DNA from: an uncultured Schlesneria sp.
GTDB taxonomy: Bacteria > Planctomycetota > Planctomycetia > Planctomycetales > Planctomycetaceae
DNA: 64,000 nt
Reading direction: 5' to 3'
NCBI GenBank assembly: GCA_903904835.1
Contig: CAIVEI010000146.1
Location: 1 to 64,000, forward strand
Shown here piece by piece: positions 1 to 10,353 of the stretch. Below the pieces are notes generated by a model that was given only the letters and a program-made list of their open reading frames with translations, was not told where the DNA came from and did no database searches. The translations under genes and the position numbers were made by a program. The first letter of the stretch is position 1; every line of letters begins with the position of its first letter.

Positions 1-48
1 AATCGCATGCTGCCGAGCCTCTTCCCGAGTGGAAAATCGTTGAACCAT
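1..48 (-). CDS. N-terminus of a gene cut by the left edge
   Basis: On the minus strand an ATG (46-48) is preceded by GGAG about 8 nt upstream, and the frame stays open to the window edge, giving MVQRFSTREEARQHAI. The Shine-Dalgarno spacing makes this a credible gene start. Only 16 residues are visible, so no family can be named. It points away from the glycyl-tRNA synthetase gene, with a repeat-bearing gap between them. Confidence 0.5.
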   Translation of the reverse strand, partial: MVQRFSTREEARQHAI

Positions 49-177
49 CTGAAAATCTCCTGTCAAAGTAAATAACACAACACAACGACAAGAAATATAC
101 CGCACCGACAAGTAATGTCAACACAAAAGCACGACATAGATTGTTGACGTTTGGAAGCTGCTGGTGGGAAGAAAAGA

Positions 178-272
178 ATGGGACGGTATGGGATCGATGG
201 GACTTATGGGACGGTATGACGACGATCGTGCTGTTTTTGTCCCATAGGTCCCATTCGTCCCATAAGTCCCAT
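178..272. repeat. Inverted array of TGGGAC-type repeats
   Basis: The left part (178-219) carries several direct copies of an ATGGGAC unit. The right part (239-272) carries the reverse complement, GTCCCAT, at 8-9 nt spacing. A perfect 17-bp inverted repeat joins 197-213 to 256-272. No credible gene is seen from 49 to 583; this array and the REPIN-like copy at 480-568 are the only structures I recognise there. Confidence 0.7.
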
Positions 273-479
273 GAAAGACCGGCCCCAATCGGAAAAACAA
301 GCAAAGACCGACCCCACAACAGCAGACTATCATTTTTGAAACGATTCAAACGTTGCCGAAGCTTCGGGACAGATATTCCGTTTGAATTTCTGATTTGAGA
401 CGTTGCGTATTGAAATTTGATAGCTTCTCGAACAAAGCTCATTACGCGGAGCGATGATGGCAACTTTGGTGTGAGGTAA

Positions 480-568
480 AGCCTCAATGGAGACTTCGGA
501 GAAGCAGTGCCTTTTCTTTCTGCGATGAGAAGAGCACTGCTTGACGGAAGACCGTCAAGCAGTGGCAC
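480..568 (+). repeat. REPIN-like element, copy 1 (left end eroded)
   Basis: The right hairpin is perfect: 13 bp, 535-547 with 552-564, loop AAGA. The left hairpin keeps the GGAGaCTTCGGAG loop and the AAGCAGTG 3' strand, but its 5' strand is degenerate. A middle arm pairs CTTTTC (511-516) with GAGAAG. The TGGCAC end is present; its GTGCCA partner is lost. It lies 16 bp beyond the stop codon of the minus-strand glycyl-tRNA synthetase gene. It could act as a 3' structure for that transcript, but no T-run follows on that strand. Confidence 0.75.
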
Positions 569-583
569 ATGAATTTTTACCGA

Positions 584-2050
<1,467 letters not shown>

Positions 2051-2159
2051 GTCGGGAATAACCTTGAAAAATAGGATCTAACGGAAGGATAACAGTTGAA
2101 TCAGAAAAGGTGCGGACGAACATTCGACCGTCACTCTTTCTCGTTCATCTCGATGTTGA

Positions 2160-3275
2160 TTACGTCAGGGTGAATTCTGGCAGACGAATGACTTCGCCAC
2201 CTTTGAGCGCTGATTCGTGAGCGAGGATACCAACACAGGTCCAGTTTGCCGACAACGTGGCGTTCGGCCATGGGTCACGGTTTTCGATCAGGGCACTGAC
2301 CATTTCGTGGACCAGGTGCGGATGTGAGCCGCCATGACCACCACCTTGGATGAAGGAGAGGTGATCGGCATCCTGGATCGTCTGGGTAAATTTTCGGATC
2401 GGTTCGGGGAGCCGATGGGCAAAGTCAGGAACTTCGACTTTTGAGGCAATTTCGTGTTCTGGCTTCTTCGCTGTGTGGATCACGTGTGGTTCCCCTTCGA
2501 CCAGAGTCCATTCAAAGCTTTTTTTCGTGCCATAAACGTCAAAGCTTTCGCGATACTGACGGGCGACGTCGTAGAGGAATCGCCAGATATGAGCTGAAAC
2601 ATCCGAGTCTTTAATCTTGATGTGGCAGGACTCGACGGCGAATTTGTTACCGGACTTCTGAGCGATGTCATCGCGAACGGTCCCGGAGCCGAAGCAACTG
2701 ACGTATTCGGCCCGGCCGTTGACCAGGCCGAGGCACGGGCTGACGACGTGCGTCGCGTAGTGCATCGGAATCATTTTTTCCCAGTAGGCAGGCCAGCCAT
2801 CCATATCTTGCGGGTGCGAAGCGGCCAGGTGCTGAATCTTGCCGAGTTCACCTTTTTCATAAAGGTCTTTGATGAACAGGAACTCGCGCGAATAGACGAC
2901 GGTTTCGGCCATCATGTATTTCAGGCCGGTCTGCTTGACCAGTTCGCAGATCTGACGGCATTCCTCGACGGTCGTTGCCATGGGGACCGTACACATGACG
3001 TTCTTGCCCGCTCGAAGAGCCTGCATCGACATGCTGGCGTGGTCGGGAATCGGCGAATTGATATGGACGAAATCGACGTTCGGGTCTTTCAGGACTTCGC
3101 TGTAGTCGGTAAAGCGTTTTTCGATTTTGAACCGGTCACCGATCGTATTGAGATGCTCTTTGTTCCTTTGACAGATGGCATAGACATTGGCGTTGGGGTG
3201 CGCCTGGTAAATTGGAATGAACTCGGCACCGAAACCCAAACCGATCATTGCGACGTTGACTTGTTTGCTTGACAT
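2160..3275 (-). CDS. Gfo/Idh/MocA-family protein without the EKP lysine
   Basis: A protein of 371 residues with an N-terminal Rossmann fold (VAMIGLGFGAEF, about 8-19, a G-x-G-x-x-G dinucleotide site) and the alpha/beta C-terminal domain of the Gfo/Idh/MocA oxidoreductases. These usually oxidise or reduce sugars and cyclitols with NAD(P). The start at 3275 (MSSKQVNV) is preferred because the Rossmann strand begins at residue 6; a start 11 codons upstream is also open. The usual catalytic EKP motif reads TVP (about 96-98), so the lysine is missing and catalysis is uncertain. The neighbours give no substrate clue. Confidence 0.88.
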   Translation of the reverse strand: MSSKQVNVAMIGLGFGAEFIPIYQAHPNANVYAICQRNKEHLNTIGDRFKIEKRFTDYSEVLKDPNVDFVHINSPIPDHASMSMQALRAGKNVMCTVPMATTVEECRQICELVKQTGLKYMMAETVVYSREFLFIKDLYEKGELGKIQHLAASHPQDMDGWPAYWEKMIPMHYATHVVSPCLGLVNGRAEYVSCFGSGTVRDDIAQKSGNKFAVESCHIKIKDSDVSAHIWRFLYDVARQYRESFDVYGTKKSFEWTLVEGEPHVIHTAKKPEHEIASKVEVPDFAHRLPEPIRKFTQTIQDADHLSFIQGGGHGGSHPHLVHEMVSALIENRDPWPNATLSANWTCVGILAHESALKGGEVIRLPEFTLT

Positions 3276-3999
3276 GGTGAGGAACCTCTCGGAAATGAAT
3301 GTGGTCAATTATCGAGCCATCGCGGCGCAGTCGTACGAATTTGTCTTCAAGGATTGGCGAGGCAGGTGGCGCCAGCGGACGCAGTTTTCGATCGACGGAT
3401 GAGGAGACATTCGAAGCTGACGAACAAGGTGACTGACCCTGACCGACTTGCCCGTTGATCTCAATTTTGCCCCTCGACAGCGTTATTTTGTAATCCAAAT
3501 GTGAACGCGTTGCCAACGACCGACTGGCAAAGGGCTTTTTCTGTGGGCTATCAGAGGGCGAAATTGTCCAAGGGCCGATGCTTCGCTCAACCGACGGCAA
3601 TTGGCTTTAATCCGTCCACGACACAAAAAACGAAAAAAAAGAAGAATTTTTCCTGGACCAGATCGTTACCTCTGTTGAGTGGAATCTGATTTCGTGGTTT
3701 TCGGTTGTTCTTCGTTTCCCGAACTTCTTCGGAACAGTGGAAATCTATAGCGGTTCACGAAACCGAAGCGATCTTGAGGAAAATGTCGCGGCGTCCAAAA
3801 ACAATTTGGAAATCTTTTGTTTCAGGACTAAAAAACATCCGTTGACAGATCTTTATAGCGCGCATAATGGGAACCACGGAGTGAGCGAAGACTGTTACAA
3901 AACGAGCTGACGTGTGTTGTCCTCGTGCCCCATGCTGCGGATCGGCTGAGGCGTTTTTGTGGATCGATTTGGGTTTAGCTTCAGAGAAGCGAGACAACG
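3276..3999. other. Intergenic region, 724 bp
   Basis: This lies between two divergent genes and must hold both promoters. I see A-rich tracts (about 3627-3650) but no convincing small gene, repeat or terminator. Short open frames here lack ribosome-binding sites and recognisable composition. Confidence 0.5.
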
Positions 4000-5061
4000 A
4001 TGTATTTCCCTGCCTTAGTTCGCCCTGCTTGTGTATTGTTCTCAATCCTTGCCGTCGCCCCGTTGTCCGCACAGGACCAGGATTGGGGCAAAAAGATGTT
4101 CGACAAACGGGACATCAAATTTGGCTCCGTTGCCAAGAATTCTGATGTCACGTTCAAATTCACGGTGAAGAACATTTTCAAGGAGTCGATTCAGGTTTCC
4201 AGCCTTTCCACGTCCTGCGGTTGCATCTCGTGGCAGGAAAAATCGCCGATCACGATTCCATCCGGACAATCGCAAGAACTGACAATTCGTCTCGATACGG
4301 TTCGTCACCAGGGTGACAAGCACGTCACCGCCTTTGCAACGCTGCTAGAGCCGACACGCGGTTCGACTTCGACGGTTTCGATTCCTGTCGAAGGTCGCAT
4401 CCGCCAGGATGTCGTCCTGCAAAGCAATACTCTTAATTTCGGTCAGGTCGACCAGGGTCGTCCGATGGAACATCGATTGAACGTCGCTTATTCCGGTGGA
4501 CGGCCTGATTGGAAGATTACCCAGGTTAAAGTCAACAATCCTCATCTGACCACGAAAATCGTTGAAAAAGGGCGGAACGGCGGGAGTGCCAACTACGACG
4601 TTGTGGTGACTTTGGACGGAACGACCCCTGTTTCAAAGCTGCGAGATCAAATGTTGATCGTGACAAATGACGTCGGCGACGCCGGATATGCCGTCAGTGT
4701 TGAAGCGCAAGTTGAACCAGACATTGTTGTTGCAGACGTGCAGTTTGGTCAGGTCGCTGCCGGTCAGCCAAAGACAGTCATGGTTGTGGTCCGAGGCAAG
4801 AAGCCGTTCAAGATTGAAAAAGTCGAATCTGCGAAACAGGACGAGCATTTCAAGGTGAAACCGTCTGAAGCGGTCTCGCAAGTCCACATGTTGTCGCTGA
4901 CTTTCACTCCTTCTGCTCAAGACGGGTTGTTTGAAGAGGAATTCTTTCTTACTATCTCCGGTCGTGAGCAACAGGTGACCTTTAAGGCCAAAGGTCGCGT
5001 CGTAGAACAATCAGTCACGGCTGCAAAACCGGTGGTTCAACCATCGGTGACACAACCGTAA
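4000..5061 (+). CDS. DUF1573 periplasmic protein, first of a tandem pair
   Basis: A 353-residue exported protein. A signal peptide (about 1-24) ends at PLSAQ. An N-terminal DUF1573 domain, an Ig-like beta sandwich common in planctomycete and Bacteroidetes envelopes, carries the typical SSLSTSCGCISW motif at about 67-78. Two further beta-sandwich segments begin near VVLQSNTLNFGQV and IVVADVQFGQV. The function of the family is unknown. The gene after it, 50 bp downstream on the same strand, is a close paralogue in the same order of domains, so the pair probably arose by tandem duplication and is co-transcribed. Confidence 0.85.
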   Translation: MYFPALVRPACVLFSILAVAPLSAQDQDWGKKMFDKRDIKFGSVAKNSDVTFKFTVKNIFKESIQVSSLSTSCGCISWQEKSPITIPSGQSQELTIRLDTVRHQGDKHVTAFATLLEPTRGSTSTVSIPVEGRIRQDVVLQSNTLNFGQVDQGRPMEHRLNVAYSGGRPDWKITQVKVNNPHLTTKIVEKGRNGGSANYDVVVTLDGTTPVSKLRDQMLIVTNDVGDAGYAVSVEAQVEPDIVVADVQFGQVAAGQPKTVMVVVRGKKPFKIEKVESAKQDEHFKVKPSEAVSQVHMLSLTFTPSAQDGLFEEEFFLTISGREQQVTFKAKGRVVEQSVTAAKPVVQPSVTQP

Positions 5062-5111
5062 TCGTGAAGTTGCTCAGCACGATCCTATTCGTGTTTACAG
5101 GAAGTTGAGCA

Positions 5112-6182
5112 ATGTCGAATACGCTCGTTGTCCGGTGTTTAACGTCGATCGGAATTTTTCTGACCGCTGTCTCGACGCTGCACGCACAAGACGCCGAATG
5201 GGCGCGAGCGATGATCGACAAGGATCAGTTGAAGATCAACTATAAAAGCGTCGCGAAGGGGCAAGATGTCTCTTTCAAGATCCGCATCAATAATGTTCAT
5301 GCCGATGACATTCAGGTAACCGCACTGTCGACGTCGTGCGGTTGCCTTTCCTGGGACGAAAACCGGGTTGCCCCGAACGGTCAATTGGTTCTGCCGGCGG
5401 TGATCAGTATTCCTGCGGGCCAGTCAAAAAACGTGACGCTTCGACTCGACACGATTCGTCATCACGGAGAGAAGAAAGGGACATACGGGACGGTGACGTT
5501 CTTTATTCCGTCCAAGAATCAGTTCGGTTTGGCCACAATCTATGCCGAAGGTTACATTCGAACCGATGTTGTGCTGCAACCGGGATCCGTCAATTTCGGG
5601 TCAGTTTCACCGAATAAAGGGGCCGAACAGCGGTTGACCGTCAACTATGCCGGGCGCAATAACTGGACCTTGTCGTCTGCCAAATTCAACAGTCCCTATT
5701 TATCAGCGGAAATCGTCGAAAAGTCTCGTGGAAACGGGCTGGTCAACTATGACCTGATTGTGAGATTGAAAGAGACAGCTCCGATCGGCCCGATTCGCGA
5801 TCAAATGGTGCTGGTCACCGACGATGCCAACAATCCTCAAATTCCTGTTCAAGTCGAAGGGAAAATTGAACCGGACATCGTCGTTACCGATGCAAATTTT
5901 GGAACATTAGTTCCAGGTAAGCCAAAAGACGCTCAGGTGATCGTTCGATCAACAAAGGTCCCGGCCAAACCGTTCAAGATTGAAAAGTTCGAGCGGACTG
6001 AACAGGATTCGTCTGTGAAAGTGAAGAAAACGGACGAGATGAAAGCCTTGCATCAGTTAACGCTGACATTCACCCCGCCAAACAAGCCTGGTTTATTTGA
6101 AGAAACGTTTTTCCTGACGATCAGCGGCCAGGAAGAACCTATTACGTTCAAGGCGAAAGGACGAATTCTGGAAGCTCAATAA
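5112..6182 (+). CDS. DUF1573 periplasmic protein, second of a tandem pair
   Basis: A 356-residue paralogue of the preceding gene. It has a signal peptide ending near STLHAQ, the TALSTSCGCLSW motif, then VVLQPGSVNFGSV and IVVTDANFGTLVP repeats aligned with those of its neighbour, and the same FKAKGR ending. A short insertion after SCGC and TKVPAKPFKIEKFER near the third sandwich distinguish it. Presumed periplasmic; role unknown. It lies 50 bp after its paralogue and 83 bp before cysK on the same strand, so a three-gene transcript is possible, but no functional link to cysteine synthesis is evident. Confidence 0.85.
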   Translation: MSNTLVVRCLTSIGIFLTAVSTLHAQDAEWARAMIDKDQLKINYKSVAKGQDVSFKIRINNVHADDIQVTALSTSCGCLSWDENRVAPNGQLVLPAVISIPAGQSKNVTLRLDTIRHHGEKKGTYGTVTFFIPSKNQFGLATIYAEGYIRTDVVLQPGSVNFGSVSPNKGAEQRLTVNYAGRNNWTLSSAKFNSPYLSAEIVEKSRGNGLVNYDLIVRLKETAPIGPIRDQMVLVTDDANNPQIPVQVEGKIEPDIVVTDANFGTLVPGKPKDAQVIVRSTKVPAKPFKIEKFERTEQDSSVKVKKTDEMKALHQLTLTFTPPNKPGLFEETFFLTISGQEEPITFKAKGRILEAQ

Positions 6183-6265
6183 CTTTCAGATTCATCAACA
6201 CTGCTCAAATCTACAGTCGGGTCAAATCTACAGTCGAGTAACCGAAATTCAGAAGGAGTTGGCTG

Positions 6266-7198
6266 ATGGCGTATTTCAAGGATAATTCAGAATCCATTGG
6301 TCGCACACCTCTCATCAAGATCAATCGCTTAACGCAAGGTCTTAACGCAACTGTCCTTGCAAAGATTGAAGGCCGAAATCCAGCTTATAGCGTCAAGTGC
6401 CGAATCGGCGCGGCGATGATTTGGGATGCAGAAGCGAATGGAACCTTGAAGCCAGGAATGCATGTCGTCGAACCAACCAGTGGTAACACCGGGATTGCTC
6501 TGGCTTATGTGTGTGCCGCTCGCGGGTATTCACTGACGTTGACGATGCCCGAAACCATGTCTGTCGAACGCCGTATGATGCTTCGCAGCTTCGGTGCGAA
6601 CCTGATCCTGACTCCCGGTGCTGACGGGATGAAGGGGGCGATCTCAAAGGCTGAAGAGCTTTCCAAGCAGGAAGGCTGGTTCATGCCGCAGCAATTCAAG
6701 AATCCGGCCAATCCCGCGATCCATTTCAAGACGACGGGTCCTGAGATTTATCACGACACCGACGGCAAGATCGACATTTTTGTGGCGGGAGTGGGGACTG
6801 GCGGCACGATCACAGGTGTTTCGAGGTATCTTAAGCACGAGAAGCACCTGCCGATCAAAACCATTGCTGTCGAACCAGCAAACAGCCCGGTTTTGTCGGG
6901 TGGTGCTCCTGGAAAGCATAAGATTCAGGGGATTGGAGCGGGATTCGTTCCTGATATCCTTGATCGATCGATCATTGATGAAGTGATGCAGGTGACTGAT
7001 GATGAAGCGATCGAAACGGCAAAAAAGCTGATGAAACTTGAGGGAATCACCTGCGGTATCAGTTGTGGCGCTGCCATGGCAGCCGCTCTGAAAGTCGCAG
7101 CTCGTCCGGAATCAGCTGGCAAAATCATTGTAACGGTCCTTCCAGACAGCGGCGAACGCTACCTTTCGACCGCTCTGTTTGAAGATCTTCGCGCTTAA
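6266..7198 (+). CDS. cysK: Cysteine synthase A (O-acetylserine sulfhydrylase)
   Basis: A PLP enzyme making L-cysteine from O-acetylserine and sulfide. Its 310 residues match the family. The N-terminus has [12 protein letters not shown]. The Schiff-base lysine is in [15 protein letters not shown]; classic CysK reads S-x-K-D/C-R. The [11 protein letters not shown] loop (about 70-80) binds substrate, [14 protein letters not shown] binds PLP phosphate, and [13 protein letters not shown] follows. AGGAG at 6253-6257 supports the ATG at 6266. Cystathionine beta-synthase-like family members look similar, but there is no CBS domain. Confidence 0.93.
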   Translation: MAYFKDNSESIGRTPLIKINRLTQGLNATVLAKIEGRNPAYSVKCRIGAAMIWDAEANGTLKPGMHVVEPTSGNTGIALAYVCAARGYSLTLTMPETMSVERRMMLRSFGANLILTPGADGMKGAISKAEELSKQEGWFMPQQFKNPANPAIHFKTTGPEIYHDTDGKIDIFVAGVGTGGTITGVSRYLKHEKHLPIKTIAVEPANSPVLSGGAPGKHKIQGIGAGFVPDILDRSIIDEVMQVTDDEAIETAKKLMKLEGITCGISCGAAMAAALKVAARPESAGKIIVTVLPDSGERYLSTALFEDLRA

Positions 7199-7314
7199 TC
7201 AGCGTTCAACTTGCATCCCCGGACGCAATAGTTATACTTTTGCGTTCCGCACTGGTAGCAATTGGCCAGTGGCATTCAAAAACAAGAGATTTCAGCACGC
7301 GATTTGAGGTTGTC

Positions 7315-7572
7315 ATGGGTTCGGAATGCGCAATTTGTTCAAAGAAACCGGTTCGCGGCAACCAGAAGGTCGAACGCGGTAAGGCGAAATACCTGGGTGG
7401 TAACGGTCGTAAAACGACGGGAATCACCAAGCGATGGTTTCGTCCAAACCTTCAGTCGTTGCGGATGCAGGATGGCGAGACCTCAAAGCGAGTTCGCGTC
7501 TGTGTTCAATGCCTGCGTTCAGGCCTTGTCGTGAAGCGCGTCGTGAAGAAGCCATTCACGATCGAAGGCTGA
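7315..7572 (+). CDS. rpmB: 50S ribosomal protein L28, zinc-binding form
   Basis: A protein of 85 residues in the large ribosomal subunit. Two CxxC pairs (CAIC near residue 5, CVQC near residue 64) mark the zinc-ribbon form of L28. RRWFRPNLQSLR-like residues (KRWFRPNLQ) and the basic composition fit the family. The start is MGSECAIC at 7315; a longer open frame upstream adds 25 residues absent from L28. gatC follows 85 bp later on the same strand, so both may belong to a translation-related unit. Confidence 0.92.
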   Translation: MGSECAICSKKPVRGNQKVERGKAKYLGGNGRKTTGITKRWFRPNLQSLRMQDGETSKRVRVCVQCLRSGLVVKRVVKKPFTIEG

Positions 7573-7657
7573 TCGCATTGTGGTCAGACCGCCGTCGCAA
7601 ATTTGGGGGGATGACTTTGGTGTCAGCCCCCTGTTTTGTCTTTGAATGAGACCGTCG

Positions 7658-7951
7658 ATGGAACTCTCGCGCGATGTCGTACGTAAAGTTGCCGACCTGG
7701 CACGCCTGAAGGTGTCGGAAGGCGAATTGGACTCGCTCGTCAGCGATCTGAGCGCCATGATTGGCTACGTGCAGGTGTTAAACGAGGTTGATACGACTGA
7801 TGTGGCACCGATGGTTCACGCCGTTGAACTGCACAACGTGCTGAGAAGCGACACGATTATCGAATCTCTTCCACGTTCCGAGGCCTTGTCGAACGCACCT
7901 CGTTCGGACGGCAGCTATTTTCTGGTGCCAGCAATCATTGAGAGCGAATGA
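7658..7951 (+). CDS. gatC: Asp-tRNA(Asn)/Glu-tRNA(Gln) amidotransferase subunit C
   Basis: The small subunit that holds GatA and GatB together in the enzyme that amidates mischarged Glu-tRNA-Gln or Asp-tRNA-Asn. It has 97 residues from MELSRDVV; an ATG 12 nt upstream is less like the family. Family signs are VRKVADLARLKVSE (about 6-19), VLNEVDTTDVAPMVHAVEL in the middle, and the C-terminal SYFLVPAII. gatA and gatB are not in the window, so the subunits are encoded apart in this genome or beyond the window. Confidence 0.9.
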   Translation: MELSRDVVRKVADLARLKVSEGELDSLVSDLSAMIGYVQVLNEVDTTDVAPMVHAVELHNVLRSDTIIESLPRSEALSNAPRSDGSYFLVPAIIESE

Positions 7952-8178
7952 GGCCAGGCCAGGCAAGGGGAAAAACGCGAGGAGTCCTATCGACTTGCAT
8001 TTTTTCCCGAACGGGCGAAAGCGATTATCGGTAGCATGGGCTTCAGCGCGTGCAGCAGAGAATCTTTTGCAGGCAGAAAGCCTCAAGATAGAAACTGACA
8101 ACCCCTTCGGGGATAGTTCAGATGTCTGGCCAAACCGACAAAAGAAAAGGGTGGCCTGTTTTGAGTGGCACCCGGTCT

Positions 8179-8394
8179 TTAGCTGATAATCTGTTTTGCC
8201 AATTGACGGCTCGTTTCAGTTCGCGATTCTAACAGGTCAACTGCCGGTTTTTCGGGAACATTTACCCAAAAGAAAAGCCGGAAAAGATGACAGCAGCGAT
8301 GACACCTTGCTCCCTTGGTCAAAAACCAAAAGATCCCTGGATTCCCGCTGGAGCTCAAATAGACGTCATTCTGTTTGCACCGAGGACAACGCAT
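8179..8394 (-). CDS. Small zinc-ribbon protein
   Basis: A 71-residue protein starting at MRCPRCKQNDVYLSS. Two knuckles, CPRC (about 3-6) and CHRCCH (about 33-38), suggest one zinc ribbon. A hydrophobic stretch, LFRLFFWV, follows and might touch the membrane. GGAG about 8 nt upstream of the ATG at 8394 supports this start; the open frame continues upstream for 62 codons with no zinc-ribbon-like content. I do not recognise a named family. It lies downstream of the STAS gene on the same strand. Confidence 0.55.
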   Translation of the reverse strand: MRCPRCKQNDVYLSSSGNPGIFWFLTKGARCHRCCHLFRLFFWVNVPEKPAVDLLESRTETSRQLAKQIIS

Positions 8395-8527
8395 TACCGA
8401 CTCCACGCGAGAGATGGTTTTCAAATCTCTTGGACGGACATACCAAAACCGAGCAGTCCCTGATGGTTTTGTAGTTGGAACAACGTTGTCTGAAAACCCC
8501 AACTTTTGCCCGACTGATGCGGTTCGC

Positions 8528-8935
8528 TCAAACCGATTGACTGGAAAGACAACTCTCTGACATTGGCTCCGGAATGACAAGCGATTCGGTAGGCTCGAGC
8601 AAGAGTTCGTACATGCCGTCGTTATTCAGTTTGAAAAACTGACGAAACCAAAGCATTCTCTGGACGTTGGGTTGCGGTGGTGTTAAGGCGAACCGGGTAC
8701 CACATTTCTCTTGCCAGTCGAATAACATCCCAAAAAATCCGCTGGGGATGTATTTCACGTAAAGCATATCGATGGCGATCGACTCGCAGCCTTCTTCGTC
8801 GATCAGACAAAACAGGCTTTCACGGAGCAAAGCGAGATCAGCTCCGTCCCAGATTTCCATTTCGCCCAGATGTAGAAGAAGGAAATCATTTCGAACGTCG
8901 ATCAGCATCCGTTTAAAGCGTCGCTGAGCAATCAT
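8528..8935 (-). CDS. STAS-domain-like protein
   Basis: A 135-residue protein whose core (from FLLLHLGEMEIWDGADLALL to GTRFALTPPQPNVQRML) has the strand-helix order of STAS domains, as in anti-anti-sigma factors. SIAIDMLYVKYIPSGFFGML occupies the position of the usual D-S-S/T-G phosphoserine loop but has only a later serine. ATG at 8935 is preceded by GGGG; ATG at 9049 in the same frame would add 38 Cys-rich residues. No anti-sigma kinase or sigma factor is adjacent, so a partner-switching role is an inference from fold only. Confidence 0.6.
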   Translation of the reverse strand: MIAQRRFKRMLIDVRNDFLLLHLGEMEIWDGADLALLRESLFCLIDEEGCESIAIDMLYVKYIPSGFFGMLFDWQEKCGTRFALTPPQPNVQRMLWFRQFFKLNNDGMYELLLEPTESLVIPEPMSESCLSSQSV

Positions 8936-9218
8936 GCCTGGCCCCGTCGTGTCGTGTGTTGACCGAATGTAAATCTCGAAAGACAAGTCTTGCGAGCACG
9001 CACATTCAGTAACGCAAACACCGGGCCGACAAATAAATTCGTTCAACATCAAGGTTGAACAAAATTGTAAAGTGTTGACGTGTATATTGTTGTGGCAAAG
9101 AAAGGGATTGTTTGAGGTCTTCAGTTGTCTCGCCACCGTTGATATTCGGCAACGTGGCGAACAGACAACGTGGCGAGTGGGCATCATTCGGTCGGGCTAT
9201 TTCAGCCTCAAAAACCGA

Positions 9219-9923
9219 CTAATCCTCATCAGGAACGTACATCAATCGTCCGCACGTACAAAAGCGAGTCTTGCCGGCACGCAGTTCAAGATAGACTTGG
9301 GTGGTGAGAGAAACGTAACACGCGCTGCACGACTTGTTCACAACGGGGGCAAGTGCATCGGAGCCGTAGGCCTGCACCAGACGGCGGTACTGAGGAACGA
9401 GATCTGGCGGAAGAACTTTTTCTGCTTCAGAGACCTGAAGCTCCAATGCTGCGGCACTCGCTTTCAGCCCCGCCTCTTTCGCCTGAACTTCTGCAGTCAA
9501 GACTTGCAGCTCTTTTTCGATCGCAACAACGTCCAATTCGACCTTCTTGACTTCGATCTGAACCGCGTCGACCTTTTCAAGAGCTTCCAGGATTTCGTCT
9601 TCGAGCACGCTTTTCGCCATCGTGTCAGCAGCGATTTGAGAACGTAGTGCTTCGTATTCGCGATTATTGGCAGCGGAGTTCAACTTTCCGGACAAGTCGT
9701 AAATCCGACTTTCGCTTGTCTTCAGTTGCAGATTCTTATTATCTGCGGCAACCTTCGTTGTCTTAAGCTTGTTGCGCTGCGCTTCAAGTTCTTCTTTTTT
9801 CTTCTCGATCAATTGTTTTCGAGCCGCAATCTGTCGCGGTCCTTTTTCCAATTGGTCAGAAATCTCACGCAGCTTTATCCGCAAGTCATGCAACTGTTTC
9901 ATGCCAGCTGAAGTCGAACTCAT
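9219..9923 (-). CDS. Coiled-coil protein with C4-type zinc ribbon
   Basis: A 234-residue protein. About 170 residues of heptad-rich helix (LHDLRIKLREISDQLEKGP to LELQVSEAEKVLP) are followed by a zinc ribbon: CSAC near residue 197 and CTCG near residue 223. This is the layout of the CT398-like (C4-type zinc ribbon) family, often annotated as nucleic-acid binding or as linked to flagella or secretion; its function is not settled. YGSDALAPVVNKSCSAC is typical of the linker. Cytosolic, apparently monocistronic. The 430 bp upstream hold no gene I can support. Confidence 0.8.
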   Translation of the reverse strand: MSSTSAGMKQLHDLRIKLREISDQLEKGPRQIAARKQLIEKKKEELEAQRNKLKTTKVAADNKNLQLKTSESRIYDLSGKLNSAANNREYEALRSQIAADTMAKSVLEDEILEALEKVDAVQIEVKKVELDVVAIEKELQVLTAEVQAKEAGLKASAAALELQVSEAEKVLPPDLVPQYRRLVQAYGSDALAPVVNKSCSACYVSLTTQVYLELRAGKTRFCTCGRLMYVPDED

Positions 9924-10353
9924 CCACTACTCTCCTCGGGGTCAAACAATGTGATGTTACCATTACTATAACAGAAACCTCTTCAATGCGCATTCCGTTC
10001 GATGAAATCTCGCGGAGCGTTCCTTGAGGACTGTCATTTCAACTGAATCTTAAACTCACTTCGGGTTTCTCAGTCACGACTTCAGGGACGAGCGGCTTGC
10101 ACTTGATGGACTCTTTAACCATTCTTGTTGGTGTCTCCGTTCCCGTTCGAAACCCCCTGCCGAAATCGACATCGGTGACAGCGGGTACAGTTGAAACTTG
10201 CCCCCTTTCATGGCCGCAAACAGGTTTGTTGATCATGTATACCCAGCATCAACGAGGCGATTTTGCGAGATTCGCAATCGCTGAATCTGCGACCAATCGT
10301 TGCCCAACCGAAGTCGTTGAAAATCCAGGCCAGCCGATAAAAAGGATTTCGAG
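9924..10353. other. Intergenic region, 430 bp
   Basis: A divergent gap between the zinc-ribbon gene and the metallophosphoesterase. It should hold two promoters. I see no credible small gene, strong hairpin or repeat. Confidence 0.45.

Noticed and set aside
178-272. TGGGAC array as a CRISPR
   Set aside because: Units are too short, spacing is only a few bases, and no cas genes are present.
2622-3272. Long plus-strand open frame across the Gfo/Idh gene
   Set aside because: Antisense shadow of a conserved Rossmann-fold gene with no ribosome-binding site or recognisable domain.
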